Below, in pieces: positions 16,587 through 25,189 of a stretch of 64,000 nt of DNA. The translations under genes were made by a program, and so were the position numbers. Under the pieces are notes generated by a model, which was not told the origin of the DNA, ran no database searches, and worked only from the letters and a program-made list of their open reading frames with translations. Within the stretch, counting starts at the first letter, position 1. Each line of letters begins with the position of its first letter. This DNA comes from Bifidobacterium [indicum] DSM 20214 = LMG 11587 (GTDB taxonomy: Bacteria > Actinomycetota > Actinomycetes > Actinomycetales > Bifidobacteriaceae): positions 1,054,001-1,118,000 of the forward strand of contig NZ_CP006018.1 in the NCBI RefSeq assembly GCF_000706765.1, given 5' to 3'.

Positions 16587-17357
16587 TTATTCCCATTTAG
16601 CGGTGGCAGGGTCTATTCCGTGAACACGCGCGGCTGTTTCGATGGCGGTCAGCATCCACTCGGCTAAACCAGGCTCGAACTGTTCATAGTGGCAATTGAA
16701 TCGAGGGTCAGCCACATACATGCGCCCTAGCATCAGATGCATGGATGGGGTCACATGGAACCATGCCAAAGCCCGCCGGTGCTCCTCAATCAGCTCTAAA
16801 GCTTCATCGCCAGTCGGATCGAGGCCGTTCCGCTTGGATTGCCCGAGTCTTGCTTCCACTTCTCCCAGGTGGGCCATATCCCGTTGCCACCGTGCCCGGT
16901 TGCGAGAGGTTTTCCTCTCTGCATACTCCAACCACTGCTGACTAACGCCCCAACGTTGCCAGGCTTCCTGGAGCTGATGGCTCTGCTGCTTCCCCTCTGC
17001 GATGGCAACTAGACGGTCCACCCCACCTAAGGATCCTTCGAGGCGACGAATCTTCTTCTCCATTTCGGAACGTTGGTTTCGTAGTTCCTTCAACGCCAAG
17101 GAAGTTGAAGAGCTCAGCAGACTCTTAATCTGTCGAGTATCGAATCCCATTTCTCGATACGTCAACACCCGTTCGAGACGTGCGATATCCTCCTGCCGGT
17201 ACTGCCGGTAACCGGCCGGCCCACGCATCGGCGAAAGCAACCCGACCGCCTCCCAATGACGCAGCATCCGTTGGGTGACCCCCATCAGTTCAGCGGTCTC
17301 ACCGATACTTAGCCACGGTTGGCCGTAATCGCCTTCATAATCGTCATCTCGCGTCAT
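16587..17357 (-). CDS. MerR-family regulator with TipAS-like antibiotic-recognition domain
   Basis: 256 aa. N-terminal winged helix: LSIGETAELMGVTQRMLRHWEAVGLL, then GYRQYRQEDIARL. A dimerisation coiled coil follows at about residues 85-110. The C-terminal part, LIEEHRRALAWFHVTPSMHLMLGRMYVADPRFNCHYE and LAEWMLTAIETAAR, matches the TipAS/albicidin-binding helical domain that traps thiopeptide-like drugs. Its own promoter has the distinctive MerR 19-bp spacer (17364-17394). The ATG lies 6 nt after the -10, so the mRNA is probably leaderless. The downstream VOC gene is the likely co-regulated effector. Confidence 0.85.
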   Translation of the reverse strand: MTRDDDYEGDYGQPWLSIGETAELMGVTQRMLRHWEAVGLLSPMRGPAGYRQYRQEDIARLERVLTYREMGFDTRQIKSLLSSSTSLALKELRNQRSEMEKKIRRLEGSLGGVDRLVAIAEGKQQSHQLQEAWQRWGVSQQWLEYAERKTSRNRARWQRDMAHLGEVEARLGQSKRNGLDPTGDEALELIEEHRRALAWFHVTPSMHLMLGRMYVADPRFNCHYEQFEPGLAEWMLTAIETAARVHGIDPATAKWE

Positions 17358-17363
17358 ATTCCG

Positions 17364-17394
17364 ACCCTAAACCCTGACATCTTGTCAAGGTCAA
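17364..17394 (-). promoter_or_regulatory. MerR-type promoter with 19-bp spacer and operator dyad
   Basis: On the minus strand: -35 TTGACC (17394-17389), a 19-bp spacer, -10 TAGGGT (17369-17364). The spacer contains the dyad TGACA-AGA-TGTCA. A 19-bp spacer with a centred dyad is the hallmark of promoters twisted open by activated MerR proteins. The start codon follows the -10 by 6 nt. Confidence 0.75.
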
Positions 17395-17694
17395 ATTGGC
17401 AGGGAACCATACTCTTTATTGAAGAACCGGCAAGTACTGAGTAAGCACAGATTGCACTCCTGCTCAATAGCAATCGGAATAATCTGACTCTTAGCACTAA
17501 TCGAAGGCAAACCGCTCTCGAACCTCGTAGTAGTGGAGAGTCCTCGACGGTCAAATCCGCACACCCATGCCACAGATATGCTCGATGGCAAAATTCGGAC
17601 ACTCGCACTTCTTGTATTGAGATTACTGGTTTCTCATAACACAAGGGGAAGGCAGCAATTACGGACCTTGGCCTTCAAACCCGCAGGCAGTCTA
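17395..17694. other. Gene-less spacer between MerR promoter and hamB 3' end
   Basis: Short frames on the minus strand have no ribosome-binding site and no recognisable similarity. Composition shifts from GC-rich to AT-rich across it, marking the left edge of the Hachiman block. I see no transposase or integrase fragment. Confidence 0.35.
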
Positions 17695-20217
17695 CTATCC
17701 AAGTAGAATACGGCTGACGGCCTGCTCTGTCTCGTGCGAGAAACTAATTGCGGCGAGCTTTTCCTTAGTCACACCAGCAATTTCACTATTCTCCGACATT
17801 ACGAATGCATCCTCGGCTTTCTTTTGAAGTTCAATAGCGACGTATCTCTCAAAACCTAATTTTTCCAGTTCTATGATTAACGGGTCGTTAGTTCCGTAGT
17901 TCAAGTAGTCTCCCCACCCACTTGAAGCCTGATCAGTCAGCTGCATGTAGTTACTAACGTATGTCTTAATGGTAAAGCGGACGATATTTTCCAGATCTCT
18001 CATCACATCATTGATAACCGAGTTAACATGTACAGAATTACTGCCATCGAATTCTACCCAGTTGATATAATCCGTGCATATCTTTTTCTTTGTTTTACTG
18101 TAGAAGTTTAAAGTACTTTGTATAATTAGATTCAGCGGTCGAGAATTGAGCCATTCGCTCATTAGAACTGTGTAATAAGGAAGATTCTGTCGGTTTCCCA
18201 GTTTTTTTGAGTCCTCTTCCTCTGACCAGTTATAGTAATCAAACATTGCGTGCAAAACTTTTGAACACGATTCGTAATCGTACGTAGTCGGCAAGCTATA
18301 TCGATCACCAGATACATAAATTTGTTGCTGATACTTGGGCTTAATCGAAATAGCAGACATAAGAATACTGCTTGGCACATCAATTGCCTCAACCTTGCGA
18401 AGGACCTCGGGCATGTCCGGGTTCTTCTTTGCGAAAGTCGTATGGAGGACAGAATCAACTCGCGCATTCTGCTGATATGCAAAAATCGTGGCATAACTTG
18501 ACAGCTGTCGTTTTTCTTTAATCGACACTTTCTTTCGGGTTAACGGTTTATCTAGCAACACGTTACCGATATTCTGATAAAACCGATTGTCGCCAGTAAT
18601 TATAGCGGTTTCTAAAGGACACACCTCTTTCGTAAGCAAATCACTGACCGTTTTTTCAGACCAGTCGTCTTCCTTACTCCGAACAACAATAACGTTCCCA
18701 GACAGTTCTTTCGACAGTCTCCCGGCTCTACCAATTAAATTCCTAAAGGAAAGTTGATCCATCCTGCTTCGGCCAACTTTTTTTGAGAGCACAAAGAGAT
18801 TCTTGGCAGGTAAGTTGACCCCTTCAAGCAACGTCGAGGTAGTAAATAGGGAATGAATAACTCCGCTCTTAAAGGCATCTTCAACCCTATTACGCACCAA
18901 TTGTGGCAAGGCACCGAAGTGAACAGCAACACCCTTCTCTACGTAGTTAGCTAAATCATACTGCTCATGGATTGTCTCACGGATAAATTTAGCTAGACGG
19001 ACTCTATCTGGTGACTTATCAGCAGGAAGTCGTTTCGCCTCGCACTCTGCTTCACGTAGAGTCGTCCCTACAGAATTACAATATACTAGCGATTGTCCTT
19101 TGTTCGAGAAGTGGTCAAAAACCTCATTTACTCCCGACCAAGGAAGGGGCAACTCAGCATAGCTACTTTCGTTCTCGGATATGAAGTCAAAATACTGCCA
19201 TGCTTTACCTTTAACAAAATCTAAAAAGAAAACGTTTTGCGTGACACTCAAATCCTGCACGCGTGATACTTCCTCAGCCGAGTTTCCTACTAGAGATAAG
19301 AAGATATCAGGGTTTGGCACGCAGGGCGAGGCAAAGAATAACTTGACGCTTTTTTGTTTCGCCAATGAAATTGCATGGTAGAACAGTGGCGATCTTTCAT
19401 CATCGGATATGGTCTTTTGCGCCTCGTCCACAATCAAGATATCAATTACCGGATTTTCCTTACTGAAGTAGGAAACTAATCGCTCAGGCGTAAATACAAA
19501 AATAAACTTGTTCTTCGCAAATAGCAAGGGCACTTCTGGACTGGTTATAATCTTATACTGTCTGTCTTTGCTCCCTCTATTAAGCAATTCAACCTTTTCA
19601 TTCAAGTCATTCACCACCTGCGTTATCAATGCTCGAGTGGGAACTAAAAAGGCGAAATTCTGGCTAGAATTCGCTCCGTGAATCATGCGTTCCACATATT
19701 CATCAAAAAGAAATGACTTTCCAAATGATGTGCCAGCAGAAAAGCTGAAGTGGTTCGAGTTCATCATTTTATTCAGTATCTTGAATTGCTGATCGGTTAA
19801 AACATGCTTACCATCTGCTGTCTTTTGGATTTCTCTTTTGATGCCGCCATCAATCACAAACTCTAAATCTTGGGCGTCGTTCCCTTTTTCCTCGACGAAC
19901 GAAATTGAAGGAAATAAACCCAGTTTTGTCAGAACACTCTTCGAAAATAGCTTGAAGGCATTATTGTTCATATATTCGTCGTAAAGAACAGAAATGATTT
20001 TTAGTGCCACATTTTTGTTGATTGGAGTCTTTGACCGGGACAAGATATCAGCAAACCGCAAAATATCTGCGAACTCTTTATCTTCCAATCTTGCAGGTTC
20101 TTCTCCAAACAGTTGGGAGCCATAGTTCTTTTGAGCTTTTTCCAACAACTCATAAAGATAGACATCGTTCATAGCCTGTTCATTAAGCAAATCGGTTACA
20201 GTTTTTTGTGCATTCAC
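17695..20217 (-). CDS. hamB: Hachiman anti-phage system helicase HamB
   Basis: 840 aa superfamily 2 helicase. Walker A-like motif I FSAGTSFGKS (about residues 159-168), motif Ia FLVPTRALI, motif II as VDEAQ (about 263-267), motif V STLLEGVNLP, and motif VI as FRNLIGRAGR (about 491-500). About 340 residues of helical C-terminal region follow. The gene overlaps hamA by ATGA (20214-20217). In Hachiman, HamB surveys DNA and holds the HamA nuclease inactive until it meets damaged or phage DNA, then releases it to degrade DNA. AT-rich, unlike the housekeeping genes, so acquired by transfer. The partner gene makes the assignment firm. Confidence 0.88.
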   Translation of the reverse strand: MNAQKTVTDLLNEQAMNDVYLYELLEKAQKNYGSQLFGEEPARLEDKEFADILRFADILSRSKTPINKNVALKIISVLYDEYMNNNAFKLFSKSVLTKLGLFPSISFVEEKGNDAQDLEFVIDGGIKREIQKTADGKHVLTDQQFKILNKMMNSNHFSFSAGTSFGKSFLFDEYVERMIHGANSSQNFAFLVPTRALITQVVNDLNEKVELLNRGSKDRQYKIITSPEVPLLFAKNKFIFVFTPERLVSYFSKENPVIDILIVDEAQKTISDDERSPLFYHAISLAKQKSVKLFFASPCVPNPDIFLSLVGNSAEEVSRVQDLSVTQNVFFLDFVKGKAWQYFDFISENESSYAELPLPWSGVNEVFDHFSNKGQSLVYCNSVGTTLREAECEAKRLPADKSPDRVRLAKFIRETIHEQYDLANYVEKGVAVHFGALPQLVRNRVEDAFKSGVIHSLFTTSTLLEGVNLPAKNLFVLSKKVGRSRMDQLSFRNLIGRAGRLSKELSGNVIVVRSKEDDWSEKTVSDLLTKEVCPLETAIITGDNRFYQNIGNVLLDKPLTRKKVSIKEKRQLSSYATIFAYQQNARVDSVLHTTFAKKNPDMPEVLRKVEAIDVPSSILMSAISIKPKYQQQIYVSGDRYSLPTTYDYESCSKVLHAMFDYYNWSEEEDSKKLGNRQNLPYYTVLMSEWLNSRPLNLIIQSTLNFYSKTKKKICTDYINWVEFDGSNSVHVNSVINDVMRDLENIVRFTIKTYVSNYMQLTDQASSGWGDYLNYGTNDPLIIELEKLGFERYVAIELQKKAEDAFVMSENSEIAGVTKEKLAAISFSHETEQAVSRILLG

Positions 20218-21143
20218 GATGTAAGTTCTTTCGTTAGTTCTCTTCTTGTCTTAGCCAAGTCCGTAAACGGCATCAAGTAGACATAAAAATGCTTCCCTTT
20301 CAGCTTCTGGTTCTCAATCTGTTTTTGGATTGTGCCCACTAGTCCCCTTATCTGCTCAGACACAAATGATTTAATCCAAGTCTCAAACTCATCTTCGTCC
20401 AAGTTCTCTTTTTCTTTATCAACCTTTATTTCAAATCCAATAAAAATCCCGAAAGTCCTGGTAAATTTGATGCCCTTCAATTTCTCAGCACCTCGCCGAG
20501 AAGGATAGATTACTTGCTTAATTGCTTCAACAGCATCTTTTTCACTGAGCTTTTCATCATCAATATGCTGGCTGATAAGCTGCCCTTCCCAGTCTTTTTT
20601 CTCTTTTAAAGGGCCACTGCCAAGGAAACTATTGATTGACTTAAACGCTGCGCGAAATCCAGCAGTCAGATTCTTGTAGAGCTTTGACTCTCCGAATATC
20701 AGGTGATATCTGCCATTATCCAATTTAAGAAGATGTACCCCATCACAGCCTTTAATATAATCTTGAGAAGAAGTCTTCAATGACATCTTAGAGAGGATTT
20801 TTGGTGCTTTAAGGTGTCCCTCGAGAAGAACATAAAGGATAAGCTCTCCCAATTCCCCTTTATTGCGCGCATAATCTTTGAAAGCCCTCCTAGCAGCCTG
20901 CGTCATCTGCTGATACTGCTTATGCTCAAGATACTCGTCTACGCTTTTACGACTGAGGACATAGTAGGTCAACGGGTTAAAAAGAACATCCTTCATCCCT
21001 GAGTAGTCAAATTCATGTCCATCCAGCTTTGGCATGAATATCCTCATTTTTGTGGGTTTTAGTTCATTTTCAAATAAACTAATGTCCTCTAATTGCTCGA
21101 ACCAATTCACCGCAGCCTGGGCATCTTCCGAGAACTCGACCAT
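20214..21143 (-). CDS. hamA: Hachiman anti-phage system nuclease HamA (DUF1837)
   Basis: 309 aa, start ATG 21143. The DUF1837 core reads RNKGELGELILYVLLEGHL (about residues 93-111), KGCDGVHLL with Asp134, and FGESKLYK with Glu152-x-Lys154. This Glu...Asp...ExK arrangement is the PD-(D/E)XK-type nuclease site of HamA. The C-terminal Lys/Glu-rich region is family-typical. Coupled to hamB by a 4-bp overlap. HamA is the effector of Hachiman and degrades DNA on activation, causing phantom-cell or abortive defence. Strongly AT-rich. Located about 560 bp from the 3' end of tRNA-Arg. Confidence 0.88.
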   Translation of the reverse strand: MVEFSEDAQAAVNWFEQLEDISLFENELKPTKMRIFMPKLDGHEFDYSGMKDVLFNPLTYYVLSRKSVDEYLEHKQYQQMTQAARRAFKDYARNKGELGELILYVLLEGHLKAPKILSKMSLKTSSQDYIKGCDGVHLLKLDNGRYHLIFGESKLYKNLTAGFRAAFKSINSFLGSGPLKEKKDWEGQLISQHIDDEKLSEKDAVEAIKQVIYPSRRGAEKLKGIKFTRTFGIFIGFEIKVDKEKENLDEDEFETWIKSFVSEQIRGLVGTIQKQIENQKLKGKHFYVYLMPFTDLAKTRRELTKELTS

Positions 21144-21704
21144 GAGGAATCCTTCGCAAACAGTATATGCTACAAATATCTAGATAATCATAAACTTTGT
21201 TCTCGTATATCACCGTATTTAGATTCATCTCATGAGCACATCTAACAGCTCTCCTAGCACCTACAACTGTGCCATCCGTCGACAGAATCAGGCCTGCACA
21301 ACCGGAAGCAGGACAGTGCGCAAACCGGTCTATCTCAGAGGCTCAACCGATAGTTCGGATAGTAGCGCTTAGCAGACGGATTTAATGCTCCAGTCCTGAC
21401 CCTAAAAAAGTCTAAGTAGACAAGACCTTATTCAGAGTCGTTCCTGAACAAATTAACCGAACTACCCACAGACGAATATCTTCCTAAGGGATTAATTGGA
21501 GCAGCCAAGACACACCAGGCAGAATCATCTTTGGCACCCCGCCAGAGGAATCCTATCTCACTTCAAATTCGGAAGGGAGGTTCGTTAAGTAAGGCCTGTT
21601 TCGGTGGGCTTTTGTCACACAAATGTCACCAAAAATCAGCTCCCGGAAGAACCAACGTGATAAGAGAGAAGCCCTACAGCCGTTGTAGCCGTAGGACTTC
21701 CGCG
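21144..21704. other. 561-bp gene-less stretch between hamA and tRNA-Arg
   Basis: No supported ORF. The part next to hamA is AT-rich and should carry the ham promoter. The part next to the tRNA (about 21530-21660) is mixed in composition and contains sequence such as GTCACACAAATGTCACC, reminiscent of remnants left beside tRNA-integrated elements. An imperfect stem (21671-21693, arms CCTAC/GTAGG) lies just past the tRNA 3' end and may terminate its transcript. I found no integrase. Confidence 0.4.
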
Positions 21705-21781
21705 TGGTGCGCCAGACAGGATTCGAACCTGCAACCTGCTGATCCGTAGTCAGCTGCTCTAATCCATTGGGCTACTGGCGC
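21705..21781 (-). tRNA. tRNA-Arg (anticodon ACG)
   Basis: On the minus strand the 7-bp acceptor stem GCGCCAG/CTGGCGC pairs 21781-21775 with 21715-21709. The discriminator is A (21708) and the CCA end is encoded (21707-21705). The anticodon arm GCTGA-CTACGGA-TCAGC gives anticodon ACG. The T arm contains GGTTCGAATCC. It reads CGN arginine codons after A34-to-inosine editing. Its 3' end faces the Hachiman block, the usual side for islands inserted at tRNA genes. Confidence 0.95.
21732..21754 (-). repeat. tRNA-Arg copy of the 23-bp repeat
   Basis: Anticodon arm of tRNA-Arg(ACG), identical to 12189-12211 but in inverted orientation. See the repeat entry at that site. Confidence 0.85.
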
Positions 21782-21906
21782 ATGTCATCTCGAACAAGCT
21801 GCTTGCTTTTGACAACTCATATATATTACCGCATTTGGCGCTGTCGTCCAGCCTGGTGTGTCGCCGCAATTCGATCCGTCAAACTGCGGCGACACCCGGT
21901 CGGCTG

Positions 21907-24327
21907 TTATGCAACAGTCAGCACCACTTGTCCGTTCTGGGAGCGCACGCCCTCTCCCTTGCCCAGGCATCCGGTGAAGTCGCGGCCATCGGAGGAGACG
22001 ATGGTCACTTGATCACCGCTACGTTCAGCGGTGAAGACCACATCATCGCCGACCTCGTCACGAACGCGGGCCTCGGCCTTGCCATCCTGAGCCAGGAAGA
22101 CGGAGACGGTGACATCCGTTCCGTAGGCATATTCAGTACTGGTTTGCCCCTGCCGGGCAACCAGTACGGTTCCGTCACGGATCCAGAGCGGTACGGTATC
22201 GAAGCCTTCCCGCCCGCTCATCCAGTGACCTGCCTCTCGGCAATCCTCCTGCTCACCGGTGAACCAGTTGGTCCACACACCCTTGGGCAGGTAGTACTCC
22301 ACGTCTCCGGAGTAGGAGAAGACCGGGGCCACCAGGAGGGAGGGTCCCAGCATGTACTGCCTGTCGCAGTCCAGAGCGGTCCTGTCGTCGGGGAATTCCA
22401 TGAACATGGACCGCATGACGGGCTGCCCAGCCTCATGTGCCTCAAGTCCCAGCTGGTAGAGATACGGCATGAGTGAGATCTTCAGCCTGGTGAACTTCCT
22501 CAGCACGCTGACGGCGGTCTGCTCGGGCGGGTTGACCACACCGCGCCGCTCATCCTCCTGGTCAAAGAGCCAGGGCACCCGGTAGACGGTGGAACCGTGC
22601 AGGCGGGAGTGGGACGACAGGAGACCGAAGGCGATCCAACGCTTGTAGACCGCCGGATCGGGATGGGCACCTTCGAAGCCACCGATATCGTGACTCCAGA
22701 ACCCGAAACCCGAGCTGACCAGGGACAGCCCGGCCCGCAGAGTCTGGGCCATGCCGTTGAAGGTCGACTCACAGTCGCCTCCCCAGTGGACCGGCTGCTG
22801 TTGCCCGCCGACGGTCGCCGACCTGGCGTACAGGCAGGCCTGCCCCTTGCCCTTCACTTCTTCTATGGCCTCGAAGACGGTCTGGTTGTAGAGCTGGGTG
22901 TACCAGTTGTGCATGGAGGCCGAGTCCGATCCATCGAACCAGACCACGTCCGAGGGAATGCGTTCGCCGAAATCGGTCTTGATGGCGTCGACCCCCTGGG
23001 CGAGGAGGGTCTTGACCTTCCCCTTGTACCAGTCGCGGGCGGCAGGGTTGGTGAAGTCCACCAGTCCCATGCCGGCCTGCCAGAGGTCCGTCTGCCAGAT
23101 GTCACCGTCAGGCTTGCGCACCAGGTAGCCCTTGTCCGCTCCCTCATCGAACAGGATGCTCTCCTGCCCGATGTAGGGGTTGATCCAAGCGCAGACGTGC
23201 AATCCCTTGTCCTCATGGAGACGACTCAGGGTCCCCTCGATGTCGGGGAAGAAGCGCTTGTCCCACTGGAAGTCCGTCCAGTGGAACTCACGCATCCAGT
23301 AGCAGTCATAGTGGAAGACGCTGAGCGGTATGTCCCTTTCGGCCATGCCGTCGATCATGGAGGTGACCGTCTGCTCGTCATACTTGGTGGTGAACGAGGT
23401 GGTCAGCCACAGCCCGTATGACCAGGCCGGAACCTCGGCGGGCCTGCCGACCAGGGCGGTGTACCGTTCCAGGATCCGCTTGGGGTCCGGCCCCGAAATC
23501 AGGTAGAAGTCGATGGCCTCACCGGGGACGCTGAACTGGACGGTCTCCGTGTTTTCGGAGGCCACCTCGAAGGAGACATGCCCCCTGTTGTTGACCAGGA
23601 CCCCATACCCGTTGCTCGTCATGTAGAACGGGATGTCCTTGTATCCCTGCTCGCTCGCAGTGCCGCCGTCCTCATTCCAGATGTCGATAGTCTGGCCGTT
23701 CTTTACATACGGGCCGAAGCGTTCTCCGAAGCCGTAGACCCGCTCCCCCACCTCCAGTCCGAGCTGGATGGAGGTGAAGACCGGTGACTCGTCGTAGGCA
23801 TGGGCCGTGGGCGAGACGCCGAACTCCCCCACCGGCTGTGTGGACACCGCAGCATCCGGGGTAAGGAGAAACCTGGCCAGGGACTTGCCCCTGGCGTGGG
23901 TCAGTTCCTTCTCGCCGCATCTGAAGGTCATGTCGAAGGAGTCGCCCTTGGTCATGGTCAGGCTCAGGTCGCCGCTGGTCAGGCGGACGGTGGACCCGTC
24001 CTGACCGATCTCCCCGTCTCCGGGGCCCTGCGCGCTGGCGGTTATGATCCCCTCATCCGCCTCCTGCTCATTGACAGGGAAACCCGGGCAGACCCTGCTC
24101 CCCTTCCAGTGTGAGGCCTGGACACGTATGACCCCCTCGGCCGGTGACGATGCATGAATTCGGAAGGTGGGAAGATTGAGCGTATCAGCCCGGTCATGAA
24201 TCACCCTCGTGGTGGCCAGCACGTCTATGCTCTTGCCGTCATCGCCCACCGACAGTTCGTAGGGCGAACGGGCGTACAGAGCTTCGACCCCCGGCCTGGC
24301 CAGCCAGTATCCATTGGTGAATTTCAT
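21907..24327 (-). CDS. GH31 glycoside hydrolase, alpha-xylosidase-like (YicI type)
   Basis: 806 aa, cytoplasmic (no signal peptide). The nucleophile Asp lies in AIKTDFGERIPSDV (about residue 450) and the acid/base Asp in HWGGDCEST (about residue 516). The KTDFGE(R/H)IP form and the preceding GLWLTTSF.T.YDE segment match YicI-type alpha-xylosidases rather than alpha-glucosidases. N-terminal beta-sandwich residues 1-270 include VYGFGERFGPYVKNGQ. It follows the MalG-like permease by one base, so it acts on the oligosaccharide imported by that transporter, probably an alpha-xyloside such as isoprimeverose from plant xyloglucan. Substrate is inference. Confidence 0.9.
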   Translation of the reverse strand: MKFTNGYWLARPGVEALYARSPYELSVGDDGKSIDVLATTRVIHDRADTLNLPTFRIHASSPAEGVIRVQASHWKGSRVCPGFPVNEQEADEGIITASAQGPGDGEIGQDGSTVRLTSGDLSLTMTKGDSFDMTFRCGEKELTHARGKSLARFLLTPDAAVSTQPVGEFGVSPTAHAYDESPVFTSIQLGLEVGERVYGFGERFGPYVKNGQTIDIWNEDGGTASEQGYKDIPFYMTSNGYGVLVNNRGHVSFEVASENTETVQFSVPGEAIDFYLISGPDPKRILERYTALVGRPAEVPAWSYGLWLTTSFTTKYDEQTVTSMIDGMAERDIPLSVFHYDCYWMREFHWTDFQWDKRFFPDIEGTLSRLHEDKGLHVCAWINPYIGQESILFDEGADKGYLVRKPDGDIWQTDLWQAGMGLVDFTNPAARDWYKGKVKTLLAQGVDAIKTDFGERIPSDVVWFDGSDSASMHNWYTQLYNQTVFEAIEEVKGKGQACLYARSATVGGQQQPVHWGGDCESTFNGMAQTLRAGLSLVSSGFGFWSHDIGGFEGAHPDPAVYKRWIAFGLLSSHSRLHGSTVYRVPWLFDQEDERRGVVNPPEQTAVSVLRKFTRLKISLMPYLYQLGLEAHEAGQPVMRSMFMEFPDDRTALDCDRQYMLGPSLLVAPVFSYSGDVEYYLPKGVWTNWFTGEQEDCREAGHWMSGREGFDTVPLWIRDGTVLVARQGQTSTEYAYGTDVTVSVFLAQDGKAEARVRDEVGDDVVFTAERSGDQVTIVSSDGRDFTGCLGKGEGVRSQNGQVVLTVA

Positions 24328-24328
24328 C

Positions 24329-25186
24329 TTATTTCACTGCTCCTGTCGTAATACCCCTGGAGAGGGTGCGCTGGAATATGAGGTAGAAGATCAGCGTGGG
24401 TACGATGCTGATCAGGGAGGCCGCCGCCGTGGTGGTCACATCCATGAGCCTGTCTCCGGTCAGCGAGGCGATGGCGATGGGGACGGTCTGCTTGGAGTTG
24501 TCAATCAGGAAGGCCATGGGAATCATGTACTCGTTCCATGTCCAGATGAAGAAGAAGACCAGCATGACGCTCAGTGTAGGCGTGGATATGGGGAAGACGA
24601 TGTCCTTGAGAATCTTCCACCTGCTGGCCCCATCGATGGTCGCGGCCTCCAGGATGGCCTTGGGGAAGGTTCCATAGACCGAGGAGAGCAGATAGGTGCC
24701 GAAGGCGCTCTGGATAACGGTGAATATAATGACTATGGCCCATTGGGAGTTGTATAGCCCCATGCTCTTGAACATGATGTAGAGCGGGTAGAGCAGGGCC
24801 TCCTGGGGCATCATGTTGGCCAGCATGATCAGGAGGACGATCCAACGCCGCCCTTTGACCCGGCCGATTCCGAGCGCAAAGGAGTTCAGCACTGAAAGGA
24901 CGACCGCCAGAACCGACACCAGACCGCTGATCCAGATGCTGTTCCAGACCTTCTGGGGGAACCTGACCCTGGTCCAGAACTTCTCCAGTCCGGCCAGACT
25001 GAATTCACTGGGCCATGAGAGCGGACCCGAGGCGTTGTAATCCGCCGCGGTCTTGAAGGCGTTGAGGAGGAGTATGAAGAAGGGGAAGAGCATGATCAGT
25101 CCACCGACGATCAGCAGGGCCAGGATGACCCAGTCCCCTACCGTCCGGTTCTTCCTTGCCTTGGGAACGGTGATATGTGCACTCAT
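24329..25186 (-). CDS. Carbohydrate ABC transporter permease (MalG type)
   Basis: 285 aa with six hydrophobic segments and the EAA-loop region ILEAATIDGASRWKILKDIVFP, the ATPase-docking site of CUT1 permeases. Three bases separate it from the MalF-type gene upstream, and one base from the GH31 gene downstream. No ATPase gene is in the cluster, so a shared MsiK-like ATPase elsewhere must drive it, as usual in bifidobacteria. Confidence 0.92.
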   Translation of the reverse strand: MSAHITVPKARKNRTVGDWVILALLIVGGLIMLFPFFILLLNAFKTAADYNASGPLSWPSEFSLAGLEKFWTRVRFPQKVWNSIWISGLVSVLAVVLSVLNSFALGIGRVKGRRWIVLLIMLANMMPQEALLYPLYIMFKSMGLYNSQWAIVIIFTVIQSAFGTYLLSSVYGTFPKAILEAATIDGASRWKILKDIVFPISTPTLSVMLVFFFIWTWNEYMIPMAFLIDNSKQTVPIAIASLTGDRLMDVTTTAAASLISIVPTLIFYLIFQRTLSRGITTGAVK

Positions 25187-25189
25187 GGC

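Noticed and set aside
12189-21754. Treating the two 23-bp tRNA copies as ends of one excisable island
   Set aside because: They are in inverted orientation; site-specific recombination would invert, not excise, the segment.
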